From assembly GCF_030406325.1 (NCBI RefSeq), contig NZ_JAUEQY010000009.1, positions 248,001-312,000 on the forward strand: 64,000 nt of DNA, given 5' to 3'. This document shows positions 26,071-35,108 of the stretch, piece after piece. The position numbers were made by a program, and so were the translations under genes. Within the stretch, counting starts at the first letter, position 1. Each line of letters opens with the position of its first letter. The notes under the pieces were generated by a model. The model had not been told where the DNA came from, made no database searches, and saw nothing but the letters and a program-made list of their open reading frames with translations. The DNA comes from Actinomadura sp. DC4 (GTDB lineage: Bacteria > Actinomycetota > Actinomycetes > Streptosporangiales > Streptosporangiaceae).

Positions 26071-27066
26071 ATGTCAGTGGCGTTGACCGCTCCGAGCCCG
26101 GCGCGACCGCGCGTATGGGCCCTCCCATGGGTACGGTTCGGTGGCCGGCGCCTGGGACGGCTGCTGGTCTCGCTGTGGGTCCTGGTCACGGCGTCCTTCG
26201 CGATGATCCACCTGATCCCGGGCGACCCGGTACGGGCGGCGCTCGGCCCCACCGCGCCGGCGGACCTCATCGAGGCTCGCCGGCGTGCCCTGGGCCTGGA
26301 CGACCCGCTCCTCATCCAGTACCTCCACTACCTGAAGGGGCTGGTCACCGGGGATCTCGGCACGTCGCTCTCCTCGCAGCTGCCGGTCTCCGGGGTGATC
26401 TCCCAGCGGCTGCCGGCCACGCTCCTCCTGGCCGTGTTCGCGTTCCTGGCGGCCGTGGTCGTGGCGATCCCGCTGGGCGTCGTCACGGGCGTGCTGACCC
26501 GGCGGGGTCACGGCCGCCGTACCGAGCTCGCCTTCACCACGACCAGCGTCATCGTGGCGACCATCCCGGACTTCCTGATCGGCGTCGCGCTGGTCTACGT
26601 CTTCGGCATCCGGCTCGGGTGGCTGCCCGTCGCCGGTGACGACACGCCGGCGGCGTACGTGCTGCCGGTGTTCTCCCTGGCGATCGGGCCGGCGGCGATC
26701 CTGTCCCGCATCGTCCGCGTCGAGATGGTCGGCGTGCTCGAGGCGGACTTCGTCCGTACGGCCCGGGCGAAACGCCTGCCGGCCCGGACGATCTACCTCG
26801 GCCACGCCCTGCCCAACGCCGTCACCGCCGCGCTGACGGTGGGCGGGCTGCTGCTGAGCGCCCTGGTCGCCGGCACCGTGCTGGTCGAGAACGTCTTCGC
26901 CTGGCCGGGCCTCGGCAGCACGATCGTGCGGTCCATCCTCACCAAGGACTACCCGGTGGTGCAGGCGATCGTCCTCGTGTACGGCGTCGGCGTGCTCATC
27001 ACCAACCTGGTCGTCGACGTGGCCCTCGCCCTGCTCGACCCCCGCTCGAAGATCCGGGAGGACTGA
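26071..27066 (+). CDS. Oligopeptide ABC transporter permease (DppB-type)
   Basis: A 331-residue inner-membrane permease with about six TM helices. The family motifs are RLLVSLWVLVTASFAMIHLI, the IPGDPVRAALGP block and the EAA-like loop VRTARAKRLPARTIYLGHAL. The ATG lies 18 bases after the binding-protein stop. It pairs with the fused permease-ATPase encoded four bases downstream. Confidence 0.93.
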   Translation: MSVALTAPSPARPRVWALPWVRFGGRRLGRLLVSLWVLVTASFAMIHLIPGDPVRAALGPTAPADLIEARRRALGLDDPLLIQYLHYLKGLVTGDLGTSLSSQLPVSGVISQRLPATLLLAVFAFLAAVVVAIPLGVVTGVLTRRGHGRRTELAFTTTSVIVATIPDFLIGVALVYVFGIRLGWLPVAGDDTPAAYVLPVFSLAIGPAAILSRIVRVEMVGVLEADFVRTARAKRLPARTIYLGHALPNAVTAALTVGGLLLSALVAGTVLVENVFAWPGLGSTIVRSILTKDYPVVQAIVLVYGVGVLITNLVVDVALALLDPRSKIRED

Positions 27067-27069
27067 CGG

Positions 27070-29010
27070 ATGCAGCGACGCTGGAGGCGGGTCGTCCGTA
27101 CGCCGCTGGGGCTCACGGCGACGGTGTTCGTGGCGGTGGTCGTCGCCCTGGCCGTCCTGGGACCGGTGCTGTGGGGATCCGGCGCCGGCGCCGTCGACAC
27201 CGACGACATCATGGCCCGGCCGTCCGCCGGGCACTGGGCGGGGACCGACAGCCTCGGCCGGGACATCCTCCTGCGGGTCCTCGTCGCGTCCCGGCTGTCG
27301 ATCGCCCTCGCCCTGCTCGCCATCGCGATCGCGGTGCTCGCCGGGCTGCTGCTCGGGTCGGCGCCGTTCGTGCTCGGACGCCGGTCCGGCCGGCTGGCGT
27401 CGGCCGTGGTGAACATCGCCGTCGCGTTCCCCGGGTTGCTGCTGGCGTTGTTCTTCGCGGTCGTGTTCGGCGTCGGCGCCACCGGCGCGGTCCTGGCCAT
27501 CGGGCTCGCGGGCGCCCCGGCGTTCGCGCGCCTCACCCAGACGCTCGTCGCCGGGGTTGCGGCGCGGGACTACGTCGCGGCCGCCCGGACCATGGGCGTC
27601 GGCCGGCTCCGGATCCTCCTCCGCCACGTGCTGCCCAACATCGCCGAGCCGCTGGTCGTCAACGCCACCATCGGGGCCGGCAACGCACTGCTGTCCTTTG
27701 CCGGGCTGTCGTTCCTCGGTCTCGGCGTCCAGTCTCCCTCCTACGACTGGGGCCGGCTGCTCTACGACGGCATCGGCGCCATCTACGAGAACGCGGCCGC
27801 GGCGCTCGCCCCGGGCGCGGCGGTGCTGCTGGCCGGGCTGGCGTTCAACCTCTTCGGCGAGTCGGTCGCCAAGGGGCTCGGCATCCCCGTCGGCATCGGC
27901 CTGCGCGCGGTGGTGACCACGCGCGCCGAGCCCGAACCCGAGCCCGCGGACCACGGCGATGAGCCCGGAGGCCGGTCGTCCGACGTGGTGCTCGACGTCC
28001 GCGACCTCGAGGTGACCGTTCCCGGCCCGTCGGGTGCGGTACGCCCGGTCCGCGGGGTGTCCTTCGACGTACGCCGCGGCGAGGCGGTCGGCATCGTCGG
28101 GGAGTCGGGCTCCGGCAAGTCCATGACCGCCCTGGCGGTCACCCGGCTGCTCGCCGACGACGGCCGCGTCGACGCCTCCCGCCTGGAGTTCCTCGGGAAC
28201 GACCTGCTGGCGGCGGACACCCCGGTCCGGCGCCGGATGCTGGGCACCTCGCTGGCGATGGTCTTCCAGGACCCGATGACCGCGTTCAACCCCACTCGCC
28301 GGATCGGCGCCCAGCTGGCGGAGGTGGCAACGCACCACCAGGGCATGAGCCGCCGGGAGGCGGTGGCCCGCGCGGTCGACCGGCTGACCTCGGTACGGAT
28401 CCCGGACGCGGACAGGCGCGTGCGTCAGTACCCCCACGAGTTCTCCGGCGGGATGCGCCAGCGGGCGATGATCGGGATGGGACTGATGGGCACCCCGGCC
28501 CTGATCGTGGCGGACGAGCCGACCACCGCCCTCGATGTCACCGTGCAGCAGCAGGTGCTGGACCTGCTCGCCGCGATCCGCGCGGCCGACGACGTCGCGC
28601 TGGTCCTGATCAGCCACGACGTCACGGTGGTCGGCGAGGTCTGCGACCGGACCCTGGTGATGTACGCCGGCCGGATCGTCGAGGACCTGCCGGCCGCCGA
28701 CCTGGCCACGGCCGCCCGGCACCCCTACACCCGCGCGCTGGTCGACGCGGTGCCCGACATGACCACTGACGTGGCCAGGCCGCTCGCGACGATCCCGGGC
28801 CGCCCGGTCGACCCGGGCGACGTGCCACCCGGCTGTGCCTACGCCGCCCGGTGCCCGCTCGCCGACGCCCGCTGCCGGGCCGAGGACCCGCCGCTGGTGG
28901 CCGGCCCCGGCGACTCGCCGCGCCATCGGGTGGCGTGCTGGCACGCGGGCGAGCCGTTGCCGGACGAACCGGCCGATCTGGACACCGACGAACTGGTGGA
29001 GTCGCCATGA
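27070..29010 (+). CDS. Fused oligopeptide permease and ATPase (DppC-DppD)
   Basis: A 646-residue fusion. Residues 1 to about 285 are a DppC-type permease (VVVALAVLGPVLWG, ARTMGVGRLRILLRHVLPNI as EAA loop, FLGLGVQSPSYDWGRLL). A charged linker follows (TRAEPEPEPADHGDEPGGRS). Residues from about 307 onward are a DppD-type ATPase with Walker A GESGSGKSM, signature FSGGMRQRAMIGMG, Walker B LIVADEPTTALD and the Opp/Dpp C-terminal cysteine region CAYAARCPLADARC. These are separate genes in most bacteria; fusion is known in some actinobacteria. The stop overlaps the next ATPase start. Confidence 0.93.
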   Translation: MQRRWRRVVRTPLGLTATVFVAVVVALAVLGPVLWGSGAGAVDTDDIMARPSAGHWAGTDSLGRDILLRVLVASRLSIALALLAIAIAVLAGLLLGSAPFVLGRRSGRLASAVVNIAVAFPGLLLALFFAVVFGVGATGAVLAIGLAGAPAFARLTQTLVAGVAARDYVAAARTMGVGRLRILLRHVLPNIAEPLVVNATIGAGNALLSFAGLSFLGLGVQSPSYDWGRLLYDGIGAIYENAAAALAPGAAVLLAGLAFNLFGESVAKGLGIPVGIGLRAVVTTRAEPEPEPADHGDEPGGRSSDVVLDVRDLEVTVPGPSGAVRPVRGVSFDVRRGEAVGIVGESGSGKSMTALAVTRLLADDGRVDASRLEFLGNDLLAADTPVRRRMLGTSLAMVFQDPMTAFNPTRRIGAQLAEVATHHQGMSRREAVARAVDRLTSVRIPDADRRVRQYPHEFSGGMRQRAMIGMGLMGTPALIVADEPTTALDVTVQQQVLDLLAAIRAADDVALVLISHDVTVVGEVCDRTLVMYAGRIVEDLPAADLATAARHPYTRALVDAVPDMTTDVARPLATIPGRPVDPGDVPPGCAYAARCPLADARCRAEDPPLVAGPGDSPRHRVACWHAGEPLPDEPADLDTDELVESP

Positions 29011-29753
29011 GCGAGCTGCGCTTCGACGACGTCACGGTCCGGTACGGCCGGACGACCGCCGTCGACGGGGTCAGCCTGACGGTGCCGGAGGGCGCCGTGG
29101 TCGGGCTCGTCGGCGAGTCCGGCTCAGGCAAGTCCACGCTGGCCCGGGCCGCCGTCGGCCTGGCCCCGCTCGCCGGCGGCCGGATCACCCTCGGCGGGGC
29201 GCCGGTGCCGACTCGGGGCCGGTCCCGTCCGCTGCAGATCGTCTTCCAGGATCCCTACTCCTCGCTCGACCCGCGGATGACGGCCGGTGAGAGTGTGGCC
29301 GAGGCGATGGCGCCGGGCGGCTCACGCGCCGACCGGCGGGCCGAGGTCGCGCGGCTGCTCGAGCTGGTCCACCTGGACCCGGCCTGCGCCGGCGTCGTAC
29401 CGTCGCGGCTGTCCGGCGGCCAGCGGCAGCGGGTCGCGCTGGCGCGGGCCCTCGCGGCGCGCCCGCGCGTGATCATCGCCGACGAGATCACCTCCGCCCT
29501 GGACGTGTCGGTCCAGGGGGCGGTGCTCAACGTCGTCCGTGAGCTCCAGCGCGAGCTGGGCCTGGCGATGCTGTTCATCTCCCACAACCTCGCGGTGGTC
29601 CGCTACGTCGCCTCGCACGTCGCCGTCATGCGGCACGGCCGGATCGTCGAGCAGGGGCCGACGGCACACGTGCTCACCGAACCCGGTCACGACTACACCC
29701 GCGAACTGCTCGCCGCCGTACCCGGGCGAACGACACGAAGGAGCAGGCCATGA
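29007..29753 (+). CDS. Oligopeptide ABC transporter ATPase (DppF-type)
   Basis: A 248-residue ABC ATPase with Walker A GESGSGKST, Q-loop FQDPYSSLDPRM, signature LSGGQRQRVALARAL, Walker B VIIADEITSALDV and H-loop FISHNLAVV. It forms the second ATPase half of the importer with the fused DppC-DppD protein. ATG 29007 overlaps the upstream stop. The protein is shorter than usual for this family because it lacks the C-terminal cysteine-rich extension. Confidence 0.92.
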   Translation: MSELRFDDVTVRYGRTTAVDGVSLTVPEGAVVGLVGESGSGKSTLARAAVGLAPLAGGRITLGGAPVPTRGRSRPLQIVFQDPYSSLDPRMTAGESVAEAMAPGGSRADRRAEVARLLELVHLDPACAGVVPSRLSGGQRQRVALARALAARPRVIIADEITSALDVSVQGAVLNVVRELQRELGLAMLFISHNLAVVRYVASHVAVMRHGRIVEQGPTAHVLTEPGHDYTRELLAAVPGRTTRRSRP

Positions 29754-29818
29754 ACGAGCGGAGCGAGTGCATCAATGAACACGGCGCCCCTGGTCACTCC
29801 TCCGACGAAGGAGGACTG

Positions 29819-32800
29819 ATGAGCCGGCGACTGCGCATCGAGGACCTCACCGGCCTGGCGGTGCCGTCGCAGCCGGTGCTGTCGGCGGACGGCGGCCGGA
29901 TCGCGTACGTGCTCCGCACCCTGGACGCGGACGGCGACCGCGCCGTCGACGAGCTGTGGCTGGTCGGCACCGACGGCGGCACGCCCCGCCGCCTCACCTC
30001 CGGCCCGGCCGACACGGCGCCGGCCTGGTCGCCGGACGGCCGCCGGCTCGCCTTCCTCCGCGACGGGCAGGTCGCCGTGCTCGACGCCGGGGGAGGAGAG
30101 CCCGAGCGGGTGATCGACCTGCCGCTCGGGGCCGGGGCTCCGCGCTGGAGCCCGGACGGCCGCCGGCTGGCCTTCGCCGCGCCGGTCGACCCGGCCGGCG
30201 GCACGGGGGGACCGATGGTCACCGACGGACTCGACTACCAGGCCGACGGGGCGGGGATGTACGGCCCCGTACGTCAGCAGCTGCACGTCCTCGACCTGGA
30301 CGGCCGCGAGGTCCGGCGGCTCACCGACGGACCGGAGAGCGCGGGGGACCCGGCCTGGTCGCCGGACGGCACCGTCGTCGCCTTCACCCGCAGGGCCGGT
30401 GCCGACAGCGACCTGCGTCACCCCACCCCGGTGCACGTGGTCGAGGTGGACGCGCCGTACGCCCGGCCGCGTGTGGTCGCCTTCGCCGACGGAGTGGCCG
30501 CCACCGTGAGCTGGACCGGAGACGGCTCGGCGCTGCTCGTGGTCGGCTGGGCCGAAGACCCGGTCGGTCACGCCCGCCTGTACCGCGTCGGCGCCGCCGG
30601 AGGCGAGGTCACCGACCTCTCCGGCGCCCTCGATCGCAACGTGATGCCCGGCGCTCCCGCCTATCCCGGCGGCCTGCCGCTTGAGCACGAGGACCGGATC
30701 CTCTTCTGCGTGCGCGACCACGGCTGCACCCACCTGTGGTCGGTCGCGGCCGGCGGCGGTGACGTGCGCCCGGTCGTGGCCGGGGCCGGCCGGATCGTCT
30801 CGGGACTGTCGGCCGGCGGCGGCCGCGCCGCGATCGCGCTCACCACCCCCACGTCATTCGGCGAGATCGCCGTCGTGGAGCCGGCGACCGGGGCCGAGAC
30901 CGTGCTGACCGGCCACGGCGCCGCACTCGCCGGCGTGGACCTGTACCCCCGCGAGGAGCGGTGGTTCACGATCTCCGACGGCACCGAGGTGCAGGCCTGG
31001 CTGATGCACGATCCCGCGCGCAGCGGCCCGCGGCCGGTACTCCTCGACGTGCACGGCGGCCCGCACAACGCGTGGAACGCGGCCGCGGACGAGATCCACC
31101 TCTACCACCAGGAGCTGGTCGAGCGCGGCTGGGCGGTGCTGCTCGTCAACCCGCGTGGCAGCGACGGATACGGCGAGGCGTTCTACGACGGTGTCCGCGG
31201 CGGCTGGGGCGTCGCGGACGCGGCCGACTTCCTCGAACCGCTCGACCGGCTCGTCGCCGAGGGGTTCGCGGACCCGGAGCGGCTCGCGGTGGCGGGCTAC
31301 AGCTACGGCGGCTTCATGACCTGCTGGCTGACCGGCCACGACGACCGGTTCGCGGCGGCCGTCGCGGGAGGTACGGTCAGCGACCTGGTGAGCATGGGCG
31401 GCTCCAGCGACGACTGCCACTTCCTCAGCGCCTACGAGCTGGGCGGCACCCCATGGCAGAAGCCGGCGGAGTACGCCGCCATGTCACCGCTCACCCGCGT
31501 GGCCGGCGTCCGCACGCCGACCCTGCTGCTCCACGGCGCCGACGACCTGACCTGCCCCCTCGGGCAGGCCCAGCAGTGGCACACCGCGCTGCGCGAGCAG
31601 GGCGTCCCGACGCGGCTCGTCGTCTACCCGGACGCCTCGCACGTGTTCATCCTCCTCGGCCCGCCCTCGCAGCGGCTCGACTTCAACCACCGCGTGCTGG
31701 ACTGGCTCGAACGGCACACCGGCCGGGCGCGCGTCGACGGCGCCCACTGGCAGCGGCGGCTGGCCGGGCTCGCCGAGCGGCACAAGGTGCCCGGCGCGCA
31801 GCTCGGCATCCTCCGCATCGGGGCGGGCGAGACCGGCGACGAGCTGGTCGAGGCCGCCCACGGCGTCCTGAACGTCCGCACCGGCGTACCGGCCGATACC
31901 GACGCGCTGTTCCAGATCGGCTCGATCACCAAGGTGTGGACCGCGACCGTGGCGATGGCCCTGGTCGACGAGGGGCTGCTCGCGCTGGACACCCCGGTCG
32001 CCGAGGTCCTGCCGGAGCTGCGGCTCGCGGGCCCCGACGTCACGAAGTCGGTCACGCTGCGGCACCTGCTCACCCACACCAGCGGCATCGACGGCGACGT
32101 GTTCACCGACACCGGCCGCGGCGACGACTGCCTGGAGAAGTACGTCGACGTCCTCGGCGAGGCCGGGCAGAACCACCCGCTGGGCGCCACCTTCTCGTAC
32201 TGCAACTCGGGGTACGCGCTGCTGGGCCGGATGATCGAGAAGGTCACCGGGACGACCTGGGACCAGGCGCTGCGCGACCGGCTGTTCGCCCCGCTCGGGC
32301 TGACGCACACGGTGACCCTGCCCGAGGAGGCGCTGCTCTTCTCCGCCGCGGTCGGCCACGAGGACCGCGACGGTTCGCAGGTCCCGGCATCCATATGGAC
32401 GCTGCCCCGCTCGATCGGCCCGGCCGGTCTCGTCACCTCGACCGCCGCCGAGGTGCTGGCCTTCGCGCGCCTGCACCTGACCGGCGGCGTCGCGCCCGGC
32501 GGCACGCGCGTCCTCAGCGCGGAGAGCGCCGCCGCCATGGCCGCGCACCAGGCCGACCTGCCCGACAAACAGGTCCTCGGCGACTCGTGGGGGCTCGGCT
32601 GGATCCGGTTCGGCTGGGACGGGCACCGCCTGATCGGCCACGACGGCAACACCCTCGGCCAGGCCGCGTTCCTGCGGATACTGCCCGAGCAGGGGCTCGC
32701 CGTCGTCCTGCTCACCAACGGTGGTCACGGTCGCGACCTCTACCAGGACCTGTACCGGGAGATCTTCGCCGAGGTCGCCGGCGTCACGATGCCGCAGCCG

Positions 32801-33112
32801 TTCGCACCGCCACCGGAACCGGTGACCGTCGACGTGGCGCCGTACGTCGGCGTGTACGAGCGGAGCGGCGTCCGGATGGAGGTCGAGAACGGCCCGGAGG
32901 GCCCACTGCTCCGGACCACCATCACCGGCCCGCTCGCCGAGCTGCTGCCGGACCCGGTGGAGGAGCACCCGATGGTCCCGGCCGGTCCGGCGCTGTTCGC
33001 CGTCAAGCCGCCCGAGGCGGAGACCTGGGCGCCGGTCACCTTCTACGAGCTGCCGACCGGTGAGCGCTACCTGCACTTCGGCGTACGCGCCACGCCGAGG
33101 GTGGACCGATGA
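29819..33112 (+). CDS. Fusion of S9 prolyl-oligopeptidase and class C beta-lactamase-family domains
   Basis: A 1097-residue two-enzyme fusion without a signal peptide. Residues 1 to about 390 form a WD40/PD40-like beta-propeller. The S9 alpha/beta-hydrolase domain (about 390-640) has Ser495 in AGYSYGGFM, an acidic residue at 575-576 (HGADDLTC) and His608 (DASHVFI). From about 645 to the end lies a beta-lactamase-family serine hydrolase with Ser702-x-x-Lys705 (GSITKVWT), Tyr794-Cys-Asn796 and His941-Asp-Gly, plus the C-terminal lipocalin-like module. That half closely resembles the 23026 gene product. It would degrade imported peptides in the cytoplasm, with one active site suited to L- and one perhaps to D-residues. 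ATG 29819 has GAAGGAGG; a start at 29750 overlaps the ATPase stop. Confidence 0.9.
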   Translation: MSRRLRIEDLTGLAVPSQPVLSADGGRIAYVLRTLDADGDRAVDELWLVGTDGGTPRRLTSGPADTAPAWSPDGRRLAFLRDGQVAVLDAGGGEPERVIDLPLGAGAPRWSPDGRRLAFAAPVDPAGGTGGPMVTDGLDYQADGAGMYGPVRQQLHVLDLDGREVRRLTDGPESAGDPAWSPDGTVVAFTRRAGADSDLRHPTPVHVVEVDAPYARPRVVAFADGVAATVSWTGDGSALLVVGWAEDPVGHARLYRVGAAGGEVTDLSGALDRNVMPGAPAYPGGLPLEHEDRILFCVRDHGCTHLWSVAAGGGDVRPVVAGAGRIVSGLSAGGGRAAIALTTPTSFGEIAVVEPATGAETVLTGHGAALAGVDLYPREERWFTISDGTEVQAWLMHDPARSGPRPVLLDVHGGPHNAWNAAADEIHLYHQELVERGWAVLLVNPRGSDGYGEAFYDGVRGGWGVADAADFLEPLDRLVAEGFADPERLAVAGYSYGGFMTCWLTGHDDRFAAAVAGGTVSDLVSMGGSSDDCHFLSAYELGGTPWQKPAEYAAMSPLTRVAGVRTPTLLLHGADDLTCPLGQAQQWHTALREQGVPTRLVVYPDASHVFILLGPPSQRLDFNHRVLDWLERHTGRARVDGAHWQRRLAGLAERHKVPGAQLGILRIGAGETGDELVEAAHGVLNVRTGVPADTDALFQIGSITKVWTATVAMALVDEGLLALDTPVAEVLPELRLAGPDVTKSVTLRHLLTHTSGIDGDVFTDTGRGDDCLEKYVDVLGEAGQNHPLGATFSYCNSGYALLGRMIEKVTGTTWDQALRDRLFAPLGLTHTVTLPEEALLFSAAVGHEDRDGSQVPASIWTLPRSIGPAGLVTSTAAEVLAFARLHLTGGVAPGGTRVLSAESAAAMAAHQADLPDKQVLGDSWGLGWIRFGWDGHRLIGHDGNTLGQAAFLRILPEQGLAVVLLTNGGHGRDLYQDLYREIFAEVAGVTMPQPFAPPPEPVTVDVAPYVGVYERSGVRMEVENGPEGPLLRTTITGPLAELLPDPVEEHPMVPAGPALFAVKPPEAETWAPVTFYELPTGERYLHFGVRATPRVDR

Positions 33113-34218
33113 TGCGCGACATGCTCGCCGACGCCCGGACCCTCATCGAGTGCGAGTCGCCCTCCGCCGACCTGGCCGCCGTCGCGCGATCGGCCGAGGT
33201 CGTCGCGAGGGTCGGCACCGCCCGTCTCGGCGCCGCACCCGAGCGGATCGTGCTGGAGGGCCGGACCCACCTGCGCTGGCGCCTGGGTACGGGACCGTCG
33301 CGGGTGCTGCTGCTCGGCCACCACGACACCGTCTGGCCGGTCGGCACGCTGGCCGGCCACCCGTGCACGGTCGAGGACGGGGTCCTGCGCGGACCCGGAT
33401 GCTTCGACATGAAGGCCGGCCTGGTCATGGCGTTCCACGCGGCCGCCGGCCTCGACGGCGTCACACTGCTCGTGACCGGTGACGAGGAGATCGGCTCGCC
33501 CAGCTCCCGCGGGCTGATCGAGCGGGAGGCCAGGGCCGCGACGGCCGCGCTGGTCCTCGAGGCGTCCGCCGGCGGCGCCCTCAAGACCGAGCGCAAAGGC
33601 GTCTCGCTGTACGAGGTGCGCGTGACCGGGCGCGCCGCCCACGCCGGGCTCGAACCGGACCGGGGCGTGAACGCCACACTGGAGCTCGCCCGCCAGGCGC
33701 TGGCGGTCAGCGCGCTCGCCGACCGGGAGGCCGGCACCACGGTCACGCCGACCGTCGCCCGCGCCGGCACCACCACCAACACCGTCCCGGCCGAGGGGGC
33801 GTTCGCCGTCGACGTACGAGCCGGAACCGTGGCGGAACAGCGACGCGTCGACCGGGCGATGCGCGCCCTGCGGCCGGTGCTGCCCGGCGCGGGCGTCGAG
33901 ACGACCGGCGGCCCGAACCGCCCTCCACTCGAGGCGGCGGCCTCGGCGCCGCTCTTTGAGCTGCTCTGCCGGATCGCCGCGGACCGGGGACTGCCTGAGC
34001 CCACCCGGGCCGCGGTCGGCGGCGCGTCCGACGGGAACTTCACCGCCGGCGTCGGCACGCCCACGCTGGACGGCCTCGGCGCGGTCGGCGGCGGCGCGCA
34101 CGCCGCCGACGAACATGTGCTGGTCGAGGAGATGCCACCGCGGACCGTGCTGCTGCGCGCGCTGGCCGAACGGCTGCTCGCGGACTCGCTCGCCACAGCA
34201 CGACCCACGATGAGTTGA
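33109..34218 (+). CDS. M20-family metallohydrolase
   Basis: A 369-residue zinc amidohydrolase/peptidase. Metal and catalytic motifs are visible: LLLGHHDTVWP (His ligand and Asp), GPGCFDMKAG (bridging Asp) and VTGDEEIGSP (catalytic Glu-Glu), with a dimerisation insert around RAAHAGLEPDRGVNA. Closest in type to glutamate carboxypeptidase, ArgE or N-acyl-L-amino acid hydrolases. Beside a racemase and an acyltransferase, the likely job is removing the acyl group from N-acyl-L-amino acids. It overlaps the preceding stop (ATGA) and the next frame. Confidence 0.9.
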   Translation: MMRDMLADARTLIECESPSADLAAVARSAEVVARVGTARLGAAPERIVLEGRTHLRWRLGTGPSRVLLLGHHDTVWPVGTLAGHPCTVEDGVLRGPGCFDMKAGLVMAFHAAAGLDGVTLLVTGDEEIGSPSSRGLIEREARAATAALVLEASAGGALKTERKGVSLYEVRVTGRAAHAGLEPDRGVNATLELARQALAVSALADREAGTTVTPTVARAGTTTNTVPAEGAFAVDVRAGTVAEQRRVDRAMRALRPVLPGAGVETTGGPNRPPLEAAASAPLFELLCRIAADRGLPEPTRAAVGGASDGNFTAGVGTPTLDGLGAVGGGAHAADEHVLVEEMPPRTVLLRALAERLLADSLATARPTMS

Positions 34219-34232
34219 GGAGCGGGAACGTC

Positions 34233-35108
34233 GTGACCGATATCAGCGCAACGGCCGCGGAGCCGGTGCTGGACGACGCGGTGCGGGCCGCGGAGGCCGC
34301 GGCCCGCGCGGCCGGCGTCTCGGTGCGTGAGCTCACCGACATCGCCGAGCTCACCGGTGTGGTCACCCTGCTCGGCACCATCTGGGGCCGTTCCGCGAAC
34401 CCGCCGGTGACCATCGAACTGCTGCGCGCCTTCACCAAGGCCGGCAACTACGTGGCCGGCGCCTTCGACGGCGACGACCTGGTCGGCGCCTGCGTGGGCT
34501 TCTTCCACGCCCCGGCGGGCGACGCCCTCCACAGCCACATCGCCGGCGTCGCCCCGGCCGCCACCGGTCGCAGCATCGGCTTCGCGCTCAAACTGCACCA
34601 GCGCGCGTGGGCGTTGCTGCGCGGTGTCTCCGAGATCGCCTGGACGTTCGACCCGCTGGTGGCCCGGAACGCCTACTTCAACCTGGTGAAGCTGGCCGCG
34701 CGGCCGGTCGAGTACCTGCCGGACTTCTACGGCCCGATGTCCGATGCCATCAACGGCGACGAGTACTCCGACCGGCTCCTGGTGAGCTGGCGGCTCCGCG
34801 ACGGCGCGGTGGCGCTCGCCGGTCTCGGGAGCGGCGCCGGCGACGTCGCCGAGGACGAGCTGAGGGCGGGCGCCGTCCTCGCGTTGAGCATCGCCGAAGA
34901 CGGCAGCCCGGTACTCGGCCGGCTCGACGGCGTGACCTCACTCGTCGCCGTGCCCCGGGACATCGCGGCGCTTCGCACTCACGAACCGGAGCTGGCACGG
35001 CGCTGGCGGCTCGCCGTACGCGAGGCGCTCTCCGGTCTGACCGGCCGCGGTGGCCGGATCGACGGCTTCGACCGTACCGGCTGGTACGTCATACGGAGGG
35101 ACTCGTGA
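34233..35108 (+). CDS. GNAT-superfamily acyltransferase (COG3375-like)
   Basis: A 291-residue predicted N-acyltransferase. The N-terminal half carries the GNAT fold (TIELLRAFTKAGNYVAGAFD, VGACVGFFHAPAGDALHSHI, RSIGFALKLHQRAWALLRGV, WTFDPLVARNAYFNLVKLAA), with the CoA-binding loop likely around TGRSIG. COG3375-type proteins are recurrent neighbours of N-acylamino acid racemase. In Geobacillus the equivalent enzyme N-succinylates D-amino acids. The GTG at 34233 is preferred over a TTG at 34215 because GAGGAGCGGG precedes it. The stop overlaps the racemase GTG. Confidence 0.82.
   Translation: MTDISATAAEPVLDDAVRAAEAAARAAGVSVRELTDIAELTGVVTLLGTIWGRSANPPVTIELLRAFTKAGNYVAGAFDGDDLVGACVGFFHAPAGDALHSHIAGVAPAATGRSIGFALKLHQRAWALLRGVSEIAWTFDPLVARNAYFNLVKLAARPVEYLPDFYGPMSDAINGDEYSDRLLVSWRLRDGAVALAGLGSGAGDVAEDELRAGAVLALSIAEDGSPVLGRLDGVTSLVAVPRDIAALRTHEPELARRWRLAVREALSGLTGRGGRIDGFDRTGWYVIRRDS

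Noticed and set aside
26074-28944. A minus-strand open frame of about 950 codons opposite the permease and ATPase genes
   Set aside because: Shadow of the ABC transporter genes; composition dominated by Arg, Gly, Asp, Gln and His.
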